64,000 bases of DNA, taken from the NCBI GenBank assembly GCA_028291515.1, contig JAQGHU010000102.1:92144-156143 (forward strand), in the 5' to 3' direction. Position 1 is the first letter of the stretch. Each line of letters begins with the position of its first letter. Shown piece after piece: positions 28,138-36,286 of this stretch. This DNA is from Schlesneria sp. GTDB lineage: Bacteria; Planctomycetota; Planctomycetia; Planctomycetales; Planctomycetaceae. The notes under the pieces are model-generated. The model made no database searches. It worked only from the letters and a program-made list of their open reading frames with translations, and had not been told where the DNA came from. Made by a program: the position numbers and the translations under genes.

Positions 28138-29757
28138 TCATTTCGCACCCGGACGAGTAACAAAAAGGATCAAGTCGTCGCCGGGTGCTTGATTCACATT
28201 TGGCTTGACGCGATCGTCTTCGCCGTCTGCACCTAAGCTCTGCAGTAAGAATGCATGTCCTTCATTTTTGTAATTGAACTGCCCATCGCTGAACGGATCC
28301 CGCGGAATCTCGCTGATAAATCGGGGCGATAAATCATCGAGCTTATCGGGATATTCTCCCTTTTCCGCATAGTGAGCGGTGGCCGCGAATCCAAGCCGCA
28401 ACAGCGCAATTCGAGTTTTCGCTTTCGTTTCAAATTTGACGGACATACCGATGTTGGGAAGCAAACGCGTGAAGTAGAACTGCCCAACTTTCCGTCCAAA
28501 CACTTCAGGAGAATGATTTTGGGCGAACACACGTGAAACATACGTGCTCGGATCACCAAACCCCTGATTGGCGATGCGTAAATCTCGGATAAGAGAATTC
28601 AAAGCGTTATCGCGTTGCGGAAATGTTGCGGGACGCAACGCGTCCACATAGCGATCCAACTCTTGGTTGCAAAGACGCAGACATTCGTCGAATGCAATCG
28701 TCAGATTGCTATGACTCGGCACCTTCCACTTCGAAGTCACAGCATCGAGAAGTTGTATTCGTTCTACGAAGTCGACGTTGTCTGCAATCGTTGGAAATGG
28801 AGGTAACTCGCTTAAGGCACGCTGAAATTCGAGCGCAGCGGGTGCATCCAAGTTTGTAAATCGCAGGAGCGCCGCATCACCGCGCCATGCCGTTGCATCG
28901 ATCTCATAACAAACTAGACCACAGATCAAGTTGGGGGTCTGTCCCATCAGCCTGCTGAGCCGGTGGCAGGCCAGCAGATCTCGCTTCGCTTCCTCGAATT
29001 GTCCTCGTCCCATACGCAACATTGCTCGTGCGACAAGGCATTTGGCGGCGTCTCGACTATCTTGATGCATGTCTAGTAGGATATGCAGCACCAGTTTCTC
29101 GTCGTTGTCGTCTGTCAGCATCGGGAAGTAGCAACGTGAACACTGCGTCCCTTCGACAATGACTCGTAGCGCTGCCTCGTTGCGTTCCAACCACTCCAGG
29201 ACCTGAGGAAATTGAGATCCCTCCCACGGTTGATCGATGACTTGATCGAGAACCTTCTGATCCCCTCTTTCCGCCCACTTGTCGTATCCGGGCACAAGCA
29301 GGTCAGATTCCTCGACTCCAAGAATCGCGAGGGTGCGCGCCCGCCGATTGGTTCGAATGCCCATGCCGAGCCCGCCTCTTGCGAATAAGACTGCGGCATT
29401 GTTGTCCACAGTCATACCTTCTCTGAGGTGCTCGTTGAGCGCGGCCAGATAGTCGACGAATCCATCTGAGTCGACAGGTGCCGTCACAAACGTTGTTTCT
29501 CGAGAGATCGTTGGAGCTTTAATCGGGCCGACTGTCGGCATCGCGTCGAGATGTTCAACCGTCTCAGTCACTTGATCGAGATCCTGATTCCTCGCTCTCA
29601 TTCCGAAGAACCAAACGGCAACAGTGACTGCAACCAAACCGGCGGCAATAATTAACAGCTTGCTTCGAGACACTTGAACTGAGCCTTGCACGTTGAAAAG
29701 ATCATTGGCCTTCAATAAATTGCCGCGCCCGGAGTCGTTCGGTGTAATGGACCTCAA
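28138..29757 (-). CDS. Membrane-anchored protein of unknown function
   Basis: A 539-residue frame with one membrane segment (residues about 33-51, KLLIIAAGLVAVTVAVWFF) near the N-terminus, so most of the chain should face the periplasm. The body is mainly helical. The C-terminus has a pattern seen in planctomycete proteins with pilin-like tails: GEYPDKLDDLSPRF, IPRDPFSDG, LLQSLGADGEDD. No catalytic motif is apparent. The start shown is a TTG (29757); no in-frame ATG lies before the membrane segment, so the true start is uncertain, and a GTG just before the segment is the alternative. It is convergent with the toxin gene. Confidence 0.65.
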   Translation of the reverse strand: MRSITPNDSGRGNLLKANDLFNVQGSVQVSRSKLLIIAAGLVAVTVAVWFFGMRARNQDLDQVTETVEHLDAMPTVGPIKAPTISRETTFVTAPVDSDGFVDYLAALNEHLREGMTVDNNAAVLFARGGLGMGIRTNRRARTLAILGVEESDLLVPGYDKWAERGDQKVLDQVIDQPWEGSQFPQVLEWLERNEAALRVIVEGTQCSRCYFPMLTDDNDEKLVLHILLDMHQDSRDAAKCLVARAMLRMGRGQFEEAKRDLLACHRLSRLMGQTPNLICGLVCYEIDATAWRGDAALLRFTNLDAPAALEFQRALSELPPFPTIADNVDFVERIQLLDAVTSKWKVPSHSNLTIAFDECLRLCNQELDRYVDALRPATFPQRDNALNSLIRDLRIANQGFGDPSTYVSRVFAQNHSPEVFGRKVGQFYFTRLLPNIGMSVKFETKAKTRIALLRLGFAATAHYAEKGEYPDKLDDLSPRFISEIPRDPFSDGQFNYKNEGHAFLLQSLGADGEDDRVKPNVNQAPGDDLILFVTRPGAK

Positions 29758-29776
29758 TGGACTCGAAGCACCAACA

Positions 29777-30556
29777 TCACACCCGCTGCAACACGTAAAT
29801 CACGTCTTCCGTATCCGCAGTAATCTCAATCGGCCAATCGATATCGTGACGGAAGTCAAACGTCTCGACCAACCGTAACCGCGGCTCTGTCGCCAGCAGA
29901 TCGAACATCTGCAAGGCCGAGTAAGTTCGGAAGGCCGTCTCATCTTCGATCCGGAACTTCTTGGAAGGCGTGGTCACGTCGTAAGTCACGCCAATTCGCT
30001 CGACGCGCTTCTTCTGATCCAACCCGATCGACCATAAATTGGAAACCACCGACAGCGGGCCACGACTGGCGGACCAAGTCTCGGACGTGCACTGCTGCGG
30101 CGTCTTCGGGATCAAATGCAGCCCCAGCAGGTAGATCCCTCCTTTATTGAGAGACTCTGCGACACACTTCAAATGGGCTTCCGCCGTCGCTTCCGAAGGG
30201 AGATGCCGGAATGTATTGATCAGGTTGAACGCCGCGTCGTACTTCTTTTTGACCGTGAAAGCAGCCATATCCCCGACAAACGCCGTCGGTTTGAATCCCT
30301 GCCGCGCGAGCCGTGCATTGCAGTATTCGATTGCCTTTTCATTCAGATCGTTGCCGGCAACTTCGTAGCCCGCTTTGGCGAACTGAACCAGCAGTCGACC
30401 GGTTCCGCAGGCGGGCTCAAAGACTCGCTTTACAGGTCGCGACGAGTATTTCTCAAAGCATTGCTGCAGGAAGCGAAATTCTGCCGCCCAGTCTGATCCG
30501 AAAATTAAATCGTAGTACTTGGGATAGTCGTACAGATGACCGGGAATGGTTTCCAT
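29777..30556 (-). CDS. Class I SAM-dependent methyltransferase
   Basis: A 259-residue protein from ATG 30556. Motif I of the Rossmann methyltransferase fold is VFEPACGTGRLLVQFA near residue 46, followed by VAGNDLNEKAIEYC (motif II with the acidic ribose-binding residue) and FNLINTFRHLPS (motif IV region). It transfers a methyl group from S-adenosylmethionine. The acceptor is unknown. A start at 30616 would add 20 residues with no matching family sequence. It ends 19 bases from the unknown membrane protein on the same strand. Cytoplasmic. Confidence 0.85.
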   Translation of the reverse strand: METIPGHLYDYPKYYDLIFGSDWAAEFRFLQQCFEKYSSRPVKRVFEPACGTGRLLVQFAKAGYEVAGNDLNEKAIEYCNARLARQGFKPTAFVGDMAAFTVKKKYDAAFNLINTFRHLPSEATAEAHLKCVAESLNKGGIYLLGLHLIPKTPQQCTSETWSASRGPLSVVSNLWSIGLDQKKRVERIGVTYDVTTPSKKFRIEDETAFRTYSALQMFDLLATEPRLRLVETFDFRHDIDWPIEITADTEDVIYVLQRV

Positions 30557-30607
30557 GAGCAGACGGTTTCCTGCGGCGTAGAAAAGGGAAGACGAAGAAT
30601 CAGAAGA

Positions 30608-30731
30608 TTGAAACACAGAGGCACAGAGAAAACAGAGTTAGGGAAGAAGATGCCGAGAGGCCAGGCTATCAAGTCGCCGAAGAGCGTTTCTACGATCTTC
30701 TCTGTTACCTCTGTGCCTCTGTGTTTTCAAC
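30608..30731. repeat. Inverted repeat pair, family B
   Basis: Arm 1 (30608-30637) and arm 2 (30700-30731) are inverted copies of a unit reading CTCTGTGCCTCTGTGTTTTCAA in one direction. They flank a 62-base core. A third copy of the unit lies at 35919-35956. Family B fills the gap between the methyltransferase and the Cys-rich gene. Confidence 0.75.
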
Positions 30732-30741
30732 TCTTCTCCGC

Positions 30742-30981
30742 CTAATTCCCCGACTTTGACTCTTTCAGCGAAGAACTCGCCTTCACCAATGAATCGAGCG
30801 AGACGAACCCATCAGTCGTCGGTCCCGACCCAGGCTCAGCTTGCTTCGCGCACCCGTTGCATCCCGAACCGCAGCCAGCAGTAGGCGAAGACAGCAACTT
30901 GATCAGACGACGCAACACGATGACGACCGCAATTGCGATGAACGCCACCGTCGCGACAATCTGCCAGTTCAGTTCCGTCAC
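30742..30981 (-). CDS. FeoB-associated-type Cys-rich membrane protein
   Basis: A 79-residue protein with one membrane helix (residues about 8-28, IVATVAFIAIAVVIVLRRLI) followed by a cysteine cluster CGSGCNGC at about 37-44 and a short hydrophilic tail. This plan matches the FeoB-associated Cys-rich membrane proteins, which are small partners of the ferrous iron transporter. The start is a GTG at 30981, one base after the stop of the preceding 2-hydroxyacid dehydrogenase gene, so it is co-translated with that gene. The feo genes lie 1.2 kb away on the other strand. Metal handling by the CxxxCxxC cluster is an inference. Confidence 0.7.
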   Translation of the reverse strand: MTELNWQIVATVAFIAIAVVIVLRRLIKLLSSPTAGCGSGCNGCAKQAEPGSGPTTDGFVSLDSLVKASSSLKESKSGN

Positions 30982-30982
30982 G

Positions 30983-31975
30983 TTAACCCTTTTCCGACCA
31001 TTTCCAGTCTGTCACACCTGCCAGATTTCGAATGCATTCTTTCGGCCAGCCACCCTGCGACAGCGAAACGATGGTTTCGGCACACATCGTCAAGGTATCG
31101 AACTGCGACTCGTGATCCAGCCCCGCCAGGTGACCGCTGAGCAGCACATTATCCATTTTCAGCAACGGACTGTCGGCGGGAAGGGGCTCGACTTCAAAAA
31201 CGTCCAAACCCGCTCCGCGCAGATGTCCCGAATTCAAAACCTCGACCAATGCCTTCTCGTCAACCAATAGTCCACGAGCCGTATTGATCAGCACCGAGCC
31301 CGGCTTCATCTTCGCGAACGTCGTCTTGTTCATGATGTACTTCGTTTCCTTCATCACCGGCAGATGCAAGGTCACGTAGTCTGAAGTGCTGAGCAAAGTA
31401 TCAAAATCAACGAGTTGAATGCCCCATTGCTCAGCGAATTCTTGACTGGCATACGGATCGAAGGCGATCACTTTCATGCCAATCCCAACCGCTCGAGTAG
31501 CGACCGCGCGACCGATCCGCCCCAAGCCCACAATCCCCAACGTCGTCCCCATGATTCGCGGCGTTGAGAAACGCTTCCAAGTACACGCACGAACAAGTTG
31601 ATCACGCGAAGGGAACCCGCGGGCCACGCCGAACAGCAACGCAAACGTATGCTCGGCGACGGCATGGTGATTGACGCCAGGCGTCGTCGCGACAACCACT
31701 CGATGCTTGTCGCTGGCGGCCAGATCGATCGCGTCAAACCCCACTCCGGTTCGGGACAGAACACGCAGCTTGGGACAAGCCGCCAGCAGATGCTCTGGCC
31801 ATGGTTCTGAACCGGTCACCACCCCCACGCAATCCCGAACCAGTGGCAACAAACTGGCTGGATCGTAGAGATTCATTTCCTTGGGAGGAAGAACGACTTC
31901 GAACCCGCCCGCCTTCAAAATTGCGATGTGCGGGCCTTCTTCAGTGCTGAGAGCGGTGCAAACGACCTTTGGCAT
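30983..31975 (-). CDS. D-isomer 2-hydroxyacid dehydrogenase (phosphoglycerate dehydrogenase-like)
   Basis: A 330-residue NAD-dependent dehydrogenase. The nucleotide-binding motif is GIVGLGRIG in the second domain, with catalytic Arg in NTARGLLVDE, the Glu in DVFEVEPL and the His in SGHLAGLD. The length fits SerA-type enzymes without the C-terminal ACT domain. The substrate could be 3-phosphoglycerate, glyoxylate or a hydroxypyruvate, and the sequence does not choose. I use ATG 31975; the frame opens at 32068 but the extra residues do not match the family. It is co-oriented with the Cys-rich membrane gene, which follows after one base. Confidence 0.85.
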   Translation of the reverse strand: MPKVVCTALSTEEGPHIAILKAGGFEVVLPPKEMNLYDPASLLPLVRDCVGVVTGSEPWPEHLLAACPKLRVLSRTGVGFDAIDLAASDKHRVVVATTPGVNHHAVAEHTFALLFGVARGFPSRDQLVRACTWKRFSTPRIMGTTLGIVGLGRIGRAVATRAVGIGMKVIAFDPYASQEFAEQWGIQLVDFDTLLSTSDYVTLHLPVMKETKYIMNKTTFAKMKPGSVLINTARGLLVDEKALVEVLNSGHLRGAGLDVFEVEPLPADSPLLKMDNVLLSGHLAGLDHESQFDTLTMCAETIVSLSQGGWPKECIRNLAGVTDWKWSEKG

Positions 31976-32103
31976 AGCGCGAGCCTTCAGGATGGGATTG
32001 ACTGATTCGTTCGAGGATAGGGAAACTACCCGAACAACTTCTTGACCGCCAGTCTCCCCGATCGTCATTGACAGTTTGGAATTGGAGCGACAATCGGATA
32101 CTA

Positions 32104-32120
32104 TTGAGACTGAGTTTCAA
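32104..32120. promoter_or_regulatory. Fur-type 7-1-7 palindrome upstream of feoA
   Basis: The 17 bases read TTGAGACTGAGTTTCAA. The core TGAGACT-G-AGTTTCA has the 7-1-7 inverted layout of a Fur site, with 5 of 7 positions in each half matching the TGATAAT consensus. It ends 21 bases before the feoA ATG at 32142 and so overlaps the likely promoter. A TTGACA hexamer lies at 32068-32073. A DtxR-type iron repressor is the alternative. Confidence 0.55.
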
Positions 32121-32141
32121 TCCGCGGAACCCGAGGTGACT

Positions 32142-32378
32142 ATGCTCGTCGTCCCCCTCGAAATGATGACTACCGGCGAACAAGGCCGCATTCACGCCTT
32201 GGATGGCTCGCCCGAATTCGTCGTGCGCCTGCAAGAAATGGGCCTCCGCGAAGGAGTTCCCGTTCAAATGGTCCGCGCAGGCTCACCCTGCATTCTTTCC
32301 GTGAACGATCAGCGACTGTCCCTCAGATTTGAAGACAGCACGACCGTGCTGGTGGAATTGTTGAAATGCACACGCTGA
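32142..32378 (+). CDS. feoA: FeoA domain protein, ferrous iron uptake (first copy)
   Basis: A 78-residue single FeoA (SH3-like) domain. Conserved elements are FVVRLQEMGLREGVPVQMVRAG and the LSLRFEDSTTVLVEL end. FeoA acts with FeoB in Fe2+ import and may control the G domain. I chose ATG 32142 (preceded by GAGGTGACT) because an upstream start at 32076 would run through the Fur-type palindrome. It overlaps the second feoA gene by 13 bases. The cytoplasmic location is standard. Confidence 0.93.
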   Translation: MLVVPLEMMTTGEQGRIHALDGSPEFVVRLQEMGLREGVPVQMVRAGSPCILSVNDQRLSLRFEDSTTVLVELLKCTR

Positions 32379-32596
32379 ACGATCTGCTAAAAGCGGGGCA
32401 ACGTGGCCTGATTCTCGATGTCACTGGCGATGATGGTGTTTCCGTCCGTTTGATGGAAATGGGCCTGACCGAAGGAGCGGACATCGAATTGATTGGATTT
32501 GCCCCGCTGGGCGATCCTGTCGAATTTCGAATCCGGGGATACCGCCTCTCGCTGAGGAAAGCAGAAGCCTCCCGCGTGACCATTGATTTACTCTGA
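32366..32596 (+). CDS. feoA: FeoA domain protein, ferrous iron uptake (second copy)
   Basis: A 76-residue FeoA domain with the same pattern as the first copy: RLMEMGLTEGADIELIGFAP and YRLSLRKAEASRVTI. It begins inside the end of the first feoA and ends 35 bases before feoB, so the three form one operon. The two FeoA chains are diverged rather than a recent duplicate. Tandem FeoA genes before feoB occur in several phyla. Confidence 0.92.
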   Translation: MHTLNDLLKAGQRGLILDVTGDDGVSVRLMEMGLTEGADIELIGFAPLGDPVEFRIRGYRLSLRKAEASRVTIDLL

Positions 32597-32631
32597 CATT
32601 GCCTTCCGCCGTCTGAAAGCTCCTGCTCGCA

Positions 32632-34941
32632 ATGCCTGCCGCCCCACCTGCCGTTTCGACCCGCTCGCTCACTGTCGCCGTCATCGGTAATCCCAATACC
32701 GGTAAAAGTACGATCTTCACGGCGCTGACGGGCATGCATTCGCTGATTGGCAATTACCCGGGTGTCACCGTCGAGAAAAAGATCGGCAACTTCCGCCACC
32801 AGCAACAGGATGTGCGACTGGTTGACCTGCCGGGTACCTATAGCCTCTCACCACGATCACTCGACGAAATGGTGTCGGTGGAGGTTTTGCTCGGTCGCCA
32901 GGCAGAAGTCGGCCGCATTGATGCCGTTGTCTGTATCGCTGACGCATCGAACTTGGAACGGAATCTATATCTCGTCAGCCAGGTCCTCGATCTCGGCTTG
33001 CCGACTGTCCTGGTCCTCAACATGTGGGACGTGGCCCAGTCGCGCGGCATCACGATCGATGTCGAAAAACTATCGCAGACCTTGGGCATCCCAGTCGTCC
33101 CTTGTGAAGCACATCGTCACAGACAGATCGACGCCGTCAAAGATGCCGTCCTCTCCGTTGCTGGAAAGAATGGAGTCGAATCACCTCGCGTCTTTCCTGC
33201 CGCATTTTATGACGAGGGAAAGCAACTGGGATCGCAATTGCGGGACTGGGGTGAACCTGATGTCCCCTTCTACGTCACCGAGCGATTGCTGCTGGATGTC
33301 GGCGGGCAGATTGAATCGACGTTCGCCGCCCGTTTTTCCACGCGACTGACTGAAGTGCTGGCCGCAGCGCGAGAACGCCTGAAGGCCAGTGGCTTTCGAG
33401 TTCCCGCCGCCGAAGCGAAAGCTCGCTATGCGTGGAGTCGCCAAGTCCTCACGGGAATCATGGTTGTCCCTCAGCAACAACAGGTCACCGCCAGCGATCA
33501 CCTGGATCGGTGGCTGACCCATAAAGTCTGGGGATTGACCGTCTTCGTCCTGATCATGTTTGTGGTCTTCCAGTCCATCTCGACCTTGGCCGCACCGGTC
33601 ATGCAGCTCTGCGAAATGGGTCAGCAGATCGCCGGTGATTGGGTCAGTTCGCTGATGTCTCCCGGTCCGTTCCGCAGTCTGCTGGTCGACGGCGTCATCG
33701 CCGGGGTGGGGGGGATTCTCGTCTTCTTGCCGCAGATCTGCTTCTTGTTCTTTTTTATCGCGCTGCTGGAAGATTGCGGCTACATGGCGCGGGCCGCCTT
33801 CCTGATGGATAAACTGATGACGAAGGTGGGCCTCAGCGGCAAATCGTTCGTCCCGCTGATGTCCTCGTTCGCTTGTGCGATCCCTGGAATCATGGCGACG
33901 AGGACGATCGAAAATCGTCGCGATCGGATGGTGACAATACTGGTCGCTCCCCTCATGAGTTGCTCGGCCCGATTCCCTGTCTACACGCTGATGATCGCCG
34001 CGTTTTTCCCTGACATTGCCTGGGCAGGCGGGTGGATTACCCTTCGCGGCGTGCTGATCTTTGTCATGACATTCTTCGGAGCCTTCGTCGCGATCCCTGT
34101 GGCATGGCTGCTCAAGAAAACCATGTTCCGGGGCGAGACGCCGCCGTTCGTGATGGAGCTTCCCAGCTACAAATGGCCGTCGGCTCATATCGTTCTGTTG
34201 CGCGTCTATGAAAGTGCTCGCGCGTTTGTGATTCGCGCCGGCACTCTGATTTTTGCGACCTCCATTCTCATCTGGGCCGCCAGTTACTTCCCCGGCGATC
34301 ACACGGAACTCAACCGGTTGCAAGAGCAGGTCGACGAAGCGAAGGTCTCGCTGAATACCGAGATCTCAGAGAAAGCAGAACTAGAAAAACAAAAATCGAC
34401 GCTGTCCCAGAAGGGGTCCGCCCCCGAACTCACCGAGATCGATCAGAAGCTGGCCGCTATCGAATCGAAGTTGGAACCACTCGAAACACTAATCACGACG
34501 AAAAATGCGATGTCCGAGCATCTCCTCGAAACCAGCTATCTGGGACGTTTCGGCAAGACGATCGAGCCTGCCGTGAAGCCGCTCGGCTGGGATTGGCGAA
34601 TTGGCGTGGGGGTCCTGGCTTCGTTTCCAGCCCGCGAGGTCATCGTCTCCACACTGGGAACAATCTATAGCCTGGGTGGCGATGTCGATGAAGCAGACAG
34701 CGGATTGCAGAACGCTTTGCGCGAATCGAAATGGCCTGACAATCGTCCGGTCTATTCGATCCCCGTCGCGATTTCGATCATGGTCTTCTTCGCCCTCTGC
34801 GCTCAATGCGTCTCGACATTAATGGTCATCCGCCGCGAAACGAATAGTTGGGGTTGGCCGCTGTTCACGTTCACCTACATGACCGTATTGGCCTACATCG
34901 GAGCCTTCTTAGCCTATCGCCTCTTTGCGTTTCTCCTCTAG
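32632..34941 (+). CDS. feoB: Ferrous iron transporter FeoB
   Basis: A 769-residue protein. The N-terminal G domain has GNPNTGKST (G1), GNYPGVTVEKK (G2 region), DLPGTYS (G3) and NMWD (G4). The membrane half holds two Gate-type regions, including SFACAIPGIMATRTIENRRDR and ASFPAREVIVSTLGTIY, which are conserved in FeoB. It imports Fe2+ across the inner membrane. A hydrophilic insertion at about residues 561-622 (LNRLQEQVDEAKVSL, then EIDQKLAAIESKLEPLE) is predicted to be a coiled coil between membrane segments. It is the last gene of the feoA-feoA-feoB operon behind the Fur-type palindrome. Confidence 0.97.
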   Translation: MPAAPPAVSTRSLTVAVIGNPNTGKSTIFTALTGMHSLIGNYPGVTVEKKIGNFRHQQQDVRLVDLPGTYSLSPRSLDEMVSVEVLLGRQAEVGRIDAVVCIADASNLERNLYLVSQVLDLGLPTVLVLNMWDVAQSRGITIDVEKLSQTLGIPVVPCEAHRHRQIDAVKDAVLSVAGKNGVESPRVFPAAFYDEGKQLGSQLRDWGEPDVPFYVTERLLLDVGGQIESTFAARFSTRLTEVLAAARERLKASGFRVPAAEAKARYAWSRQVLTGIMVVPQQQQVTASDHLDRWLTHKVWGLTVFVLIMFVVFQSISTLAAPVMQLCEMGQQIAGDWVSSLMSPGPFRSLLVDGVIAGVGGILVFLPQICFLFFFIALLEDCGYMARAAFLMDKLMTKVGLSGKSFVPLMSSFACAIPGIMATRTIENRRDRMVTILVAPLMSCSARFPVYTLMIAAFFPDIAWAGGWITLRGVLIFVMTFFGAFVAIPVAWLLKKTMFRGETPPFVMELPSYKWPSAHIVLLRVYESARAFVIRAGTLIFATSILIWAASYFPGDHTELNRLQEQVDEAKVSLNTEISEKAELEKQKSTLSQKGSAPELTEIDQKLAAIESKLEPLETLITTKNAMSEHLLETSYLGRFGKTIEPAVKPLGWDWRIGVGVLASFPAREVIVSTLGTIYSLGGDVDEADSGLQNALRESKWPDNRPVYSIPVAISIMVFFALCAQCVSTLMVIRRETNSWGWPLFTFTYMTVLAYIGAFLAYRLFAFLL

Positions 34942-35076
34942 GACGCCGACTCGCGCAATGCCATCTGGGGCCCGCCCAGGATCTTGTCTCCGAAGTCCCA
35001 GCCTGCAGCGGATATTGCAGAACAATGAAAAACCCGTTATCTCCAAGATCCATTTTCGAGCAGACGAGGAGATCAC

Positions 35077-35859
35077 ATGGTCGACGGAAATAGTTGGAGC
35101 TCAGCGATGTCAGGATTACTAAAGGGGCTGGCGTCAGCCGTGGCCGCGGCGGGCGTGCTCGGAGCAGCGCATCACGCCGAAGCTCAATACTACCAACATC
35201 ATCACGTTGGTTCTGGTTATGGAGCACCGATCGCTCGAGATGGGGCAGGGCATCTCGTCGATTCTCGCGGCCATCATGTTGATCAATATGGTCGACACAC
35301 CGGCGCGGTTGGTGTCTATACAAATGGGGCCTACGCCCCTCCTGCTTATGGCTCGCCGCAGATCTACTCTCCCCCGTCTGGCTATGGTGGCAATGTTTAC
35401 GGAAACACGGGCACTTGGAACCCAGGTGTCGCCTCTCCCAATATGGTCGCCGTTCCCACAAACAACATCCCGCCGAATGTGATTCCGGGGTCGCCGATCG
35501 GAAGATTCGGAAAGGTGCTGATCACCAATCCGCGGGACTCCGGTGGCGACGTGAACTACGTCTTGAATGGCAACAACTACTCGATCCAGCCCGGGCAGAC
35601 GCAATCGCTCGACAATGATCGAGTTTGGACGATCGACTTTGCCAGCAGCGGCCCGCGCGGCGGAGTCCGCTACACGCTGAGTCCTGGCCAATTCAAGTTC
35701 GTGGTGAAAGAGTCCGGCTGGGAACTGGTCCGTGCGGCCAATCAATCGGTGAATTCGGAACAAGCCGCGCAATCACAGATTCCTCCGGCACCACTTCCAA
35801 CCCTGGATGCCGGAATCTCGTCGCCTGCTCCCGCCCCATTCAATCCACCACCGAAGTAA
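35077..35859 (+). CDS. Secreted Tyr/Gly/Pro/His-rich protein of unknown function
   Basis: A 260-residue protein. The signal peptide (LLKGLASAVAAAGVLGAAHHAEA) begins after ten residues, and ATG 35077 has GGAG at a proper distance. ATG 35107 is the alternative. Residues 35-140 are rich in Tyr, Gly, His and Pro with little predicted structure. Residues about 150-220 look like a small beta domain (GKVLITNPRDSGGDVNYVLNG, then VRYTLSPGQFKFVVKESGWEL) seen in other planctomycete secreted proteins that I cannot name. It stands alone after feoB. No catalytic motif is visible. Confidence 0.7.
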   Translation: MVDGNSWSSAMSGLLKGLASAVAAAGVLGAAHHAEAQYYQHHHVGSGYGAPIARDGAGHLVDSRGHHVDQYGRHTGAVGVYTNGAYAPPAYGSPQIYSPPSGYGGNVYGNTGTWNPGVASPNMVAVPTNNIPPNVIPGSPIGRFGKVLITNPRDSGGDVNYVLNGNNYSIQPGQTQSLDNDRVWTIDFASSGPRGGVRYTLSPGQFKFVVKESGWELVRAANQSVNSEQAAQSQIPPAPLPTLDAGISSPAPAPFNPPPK

Positions 35860-35918
35860 GTCTCTTGGGCGAGCCGCACCGCGTCAGCGCGCGGACCAAT
35901 GAACGACCCGCGACGACT

Positions 35919-35956
35919 CTCTGTTTCCTCTGTGCCTCTGTGTTTCAAACTCTTCC
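35919..35956. repeat. Family B repeat, third copy
   Basis: The unit TCTGTGCCTCTGTGTTTCAA recurs here; the inverted pair is at 30608-30731. Similar CTCTGTG-type units occur in other bacterial genomes. Confidence 0.65.
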
Positions 35957-36178
35957 ACTCCGCCCCTTTCACGCCGGGTGCGATTCAATCAACATGCTGT
36001 GATGCAGCGTCACTCACCGGAGATCAATGGTGGGTGAAGTGAATTTCAATCGCGTTGGGCAGCCAAAGAATGAGAGAAGGTGGCGGCTCCATTCAGGATT
36101 CCGTCACCTCTCACAAGTATCGTCAAGTTGTTTGACAACCGTTGGTGTTCGGTCATCGTCGAGTGATTCGAGAGACTT

Positions 36179-36207
36179 GTCCGGGGGAGTTCATCACTCC
36201 CCCAGAC
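36179..36207 (-). terminator. Hairpin downstream of the Cys-repeat gene
   Basis: On the minus strand GGGGGAGT (36203-36196 read in complement) pairs with ACTCCCCC around a 5-base loop, and the outer bases extend the stem to about 12 bp with one G-T wobble. There is no clear T-tract. It lies 80 bases past the stop codon of the Cys/Ala/Pro repeat gene. Confidence 0.5.
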
Positions 36208-36286
36208 TTTGCCTCACGTTCCGTCGCTCATCGCGATTGTGACGTTCAGGTCATCGAGTCGAGCACGGGTCACTCAGTTGTCTAAA

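Larger units (their letters stand above)
35860..36286. other. Intergenic gap, 427 bp
   Basis: It lies between two convergent genes and holds a family B repeat copy (35919-35956) and a strong hairpin (36179-36207), each listed separately. No frame is convincing. Confidence 0.5.

Noticed and set aside
33181..34323. A 380-codon leftward frame opposite feoB
   Set aside because: feoB is unambiguous and the opposite frame is rich in His, Arg, Asp and Gln with no domain.
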